Source: Leptospira sp. (GTDB taxonomy: Bacteria; Spirochaetota; Leptospiria; Leptospirales; Leptospiraceae). Taken from it: a stretch of 6,642 bases of DNA. Below the pieces are notes generated by a model. That model searched no databases and was not told the origin of the DNA. It saw only the letters and a list, made by a program, of their open reading frames with translations. This document shows, piece by piece, positions 5,809 to 6,642 of this stretch; the stretch's first letter is position 1, and every line of letters starts with the position of its first letter. Both the position numbers and the translations under genes were made by a program. The stretch is from NCBI GenBank assembly GCA_021413405.1, contig JAIOQL010000659.1, positions 1 through 6,642 on the forward strand, in the 5' to 3' direction.

Positions 5809-5955
5809 GATCTTCATGGCCTCGTTCTTCAAGATTTCTGCCTCGGAGACACAAAGTCACAAAGGTTTGGTTAAATGAAATATATATGCGAACGAGATGA
5901 GTTATCCTGAAAATGGCACCCAGGCTGTTCTCAGTGACTCCGTGGCGAATCCATG
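5809..5955. repeat. Convergent spacer with inverted copies of a repeat-like motif
   Basis: The spacer lies between two converging genes and has no credible ORF. On the minus strand 5866-5841 reads as a TTTGTGACTTTGTGTCTCCG-type motif followed by AGGC. On the plus strand 5933-5946 reads AGTGACTCCGTGGC. The two are inverted variants of one motif, differing by an 8-base internal duplication in the left copy, and they flank about 70 bases. From memory, similar motifs recur between genes in many bacteria. No good intrinsic terminator is visible for either gene. Confidence 0.35.
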
Positions 5956-6435
5956 TCATTTCCCCAGGAACTGGTTTATTGAGTTCTTATCTTTTTCGAG
6001 GCTATGTTTATGAATTTCTTCTATGGCTCCCTCAATGAGCCCCCCGACAAGAAATACCTCGGATTTCACTTCTACTTCATAAGATCTTTCGGAAGAATTA
6101 GGAGAGATTTCCCTGTAAAGACTCTTACCGGTGATTGTGACTACCTTTTCATTGTTTGGGGGAAAGAGCTTGAAGATGTGAGTGTTGGAATCAAGGTCAA
6201 AACTTGATTCCTCAATCAGGGAGGGATCATTCAAAGCTACGGAAAGAACCTGAGGAAGGGAGGCTCCGAGATCAATTTTTCGCTTCTGGAAAACTTTGTT
6301 ACCTTCTTTCTTTTCATCAAGTAGAGATACATTTTTGAGATCGGGGAATTTATCGAGATTTTTGTACCTGTCCTCCCTTGCCCGGAGCAATTCGGGAAGA
6401 GAAACATCAAATTTTTGCACTACAGTATATTTCAT
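5956..6435 (-). CDS. DUF2505/SRPBCC (START-like) family protein
   Basis: The 159-residue product has no signal peptide and is probably cytoplasmic. It opens with a strand, MKYTVVQKFDVS, and a helix, LPELLRAREDRY. Then come a run of charged, alternating strands (NKVFQKRKIDLG, SSFDLDSNTHIFKLFP, EKVVTITGKSLYREI, RSYEVEVKSEVFLVG) and a long C-terminal helix (GLIEGAIEEIHKHSLEKDKNSINQF). This order (strand, helix, sheet, long C-terminal helix preceded by Gly-Gly) is typical of SRPBCC/START-like folds and reminds me of DUF2505. These domains usually bind hydrophobic ligands, but no ligand can be named here. ATG at 6435 is supported by AAAGG seven bases ahead. A TTGCCA/TATAAT promoter lies just upstream, overlapping a palindrome shared with the divergent alr gene. 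Confidence 0.6.
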   Translation of the reverse strand: MKYTVVQKFDVSLPELLRAREDRYKNLDKFPDLKNVSLLDEKKEGNKVFQKRKIDLGASLPQVLSVALNDPSLIEESSFDLDSNTHIFKLFPPNNEKVVTITGKSLYREISPNSSERSYEVEVKSEVFLVGGLIEGAIEEIHKHSLEKDKNSINQFLGK

Positions 6436-6445
6436 TTTACTACCT

Positions 6446-6474
6446 TTTACACAAAGTCAGGGTAAGATTATATT
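6446..6474 (+). promoter_or_regulatory. sigma70-type promoter for alr
   Basis: TTTACA (6446-6451), exactly 17 bases, then TATATT (6469-6474). This would start transcription near 6481, about 33 bases ahead of the alr ATG. The -10 box sits at the centre of the palindrome at 6455-6485. Confidence 0.5.
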
Positions 6475-6485
6475 TTAGCCTGACT
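6455..6485. promoter_or_regulatory. 31-bp operator-like palindrome between alr and the DUF2505-like gene
   Basis: The arms AGTCAGG (6455-6461) and CCTGACT (6479-6485) are perfect inverted repeats. The symmetry continues inward: 12 of 15 base pairs match around a centre at 6470. It covers the -10 boxes of both divergent promoters, where a dimeric repressor would block both. A role as an RNA hairpin is an alternative. Confidence 0.5.
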
Positions 6486-6495
6486 AATTTGGCAA
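6467..6495 (-). promoter_or_regulatory. sigma70-type promoter for the DUF2505-like gene
   Basis: On the minus strand TTGCCA (6495-6490), exactly 17 bases, then a perfect TATAAT (6472-6467). Transcription would start near 6460, about 25 bases ahead of the ATG at 6435. Confidence 0.6.
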
Positions 6496-6513
6496 GTGGA
6501 AAATTATTGTTCT

Positions 6514-6642
6514 ATGTTTTCCTCCTGGGTTGAAATTTCAAAGAGTGCGTTGCAGGATAATATCAGATCTTTCCGTGCGAATATTAACCCTGAGACAAAA
6601 TTTGCCGCCATAGTAAAATCAAATGCCTATGGGCATGGGATG
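6514..6642 (+). CDS. alr: Alanine racemase, N-terminal 43 residues (3' end cut by window edge)
   Basis: This PLP enzyme interconverts L- and D-alanine for peptidoglycan synthesis in the cytoplasm. Only the first 43 codons are inside the window, and the frame is open to the edge. WVEISKSALQDNIRSF (5-20) is the typical N-terminal strand and helix. VKSNAYGHG (34-42) is the PLP-binding signature, with K35 as the residue that forms the Schiff base. ATG at 6514 gives the family N-terminus; the ribosome site is weak (GTGGA, some distance upstream). It is divergent from the DUF2505-like gene and probably driven by the TTTACA/TATATT promoter just upstream. Confidence 0.93.
   Translation, partial: MFSSWVEISKSALQDNIRSFRANINPETKFAAIVKSNAYGHGM

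Noticed and set aside
5777..5959. Minus-strand 60-codon open frame between the convergent genes
   Set aside because: It overlaps the end of the barrel gene and consists of repeat-like spacer, with no protein-like features.
1..6642. CRISPR array, tRNA, rRNA or transposase
   Set aside because: No regularly spaced repeats, no tRNA-like cloverleaf and no transposase motifs were found on either strand.

Overview
The window (about 40% G+C by eye) looks like a spirochaete chromosome, most likely Leptospira or a close relative. This is an inference. It rests on gene content, a G+C-rich intergenic repeat of a kind I associate with leptospiral genomes, and an atypical lipobox. Both edges cut genes: the left edge truncates a large minus-strand gene and the right edge truncates an alanine racemase.

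Layout: 1-1406 (minus) is the 468-residue N-terminal part of a membrane protein that joins a DedA/VTT domain to an ATP-grasp ligase domain. 1407-1690 is non-coding and carries a G+C-rich inverted repeat. 1691-4070 (minus) is a compact four-gene polyamine operon, transcribed in the order speD (AdoMet decarboxylase), a 93-residue orphan protein, a SET-domain/SpeD-like fusion, speE (aminopropyltransferase). The first three cistrons overlap by a few bases. The fusion and speE lie in the same reading frame, separated only by four consecutive stop codons. 4071-4330 is an A+T-rich divergent intergenic region. 4331-5808 (plus) holds a secreted thioredoxin-like protein and a DUF3187-type outer-membrane protein. 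5809-5955 is a convergent spacer with repeat-like sequence. 5956-6435 (minus) is a DUF2505/SRPBCC-like protein. It diverges from alr (6514 onward, plus) across a short region with back-to-back sigma70-type promoters that share their -10 region inside a palindrome.

How the genes fit together: SpeD makes decarboxylated AdoMet and SpeE transfers its aminopropyl group to putrescine, giving spermidine. The window has no conventional ornithine or arginine decarboxylase. The second, divergent SpeD-like domain, fused behind a SET domain, keeps all four AdoMet-decarboxylase catalytic residues. It could be a pyruvoyl decarboxylase of changed specificity that supplies the missing amine, or a partner or regulator of SpeD. 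The accompanying SET domain has lost the usual catalytic tyrosine.

The two most unusual objects are this SET-SpeD fusion inside a spermidine operon and the DedA-ATP-grasp fusion downstream of it.
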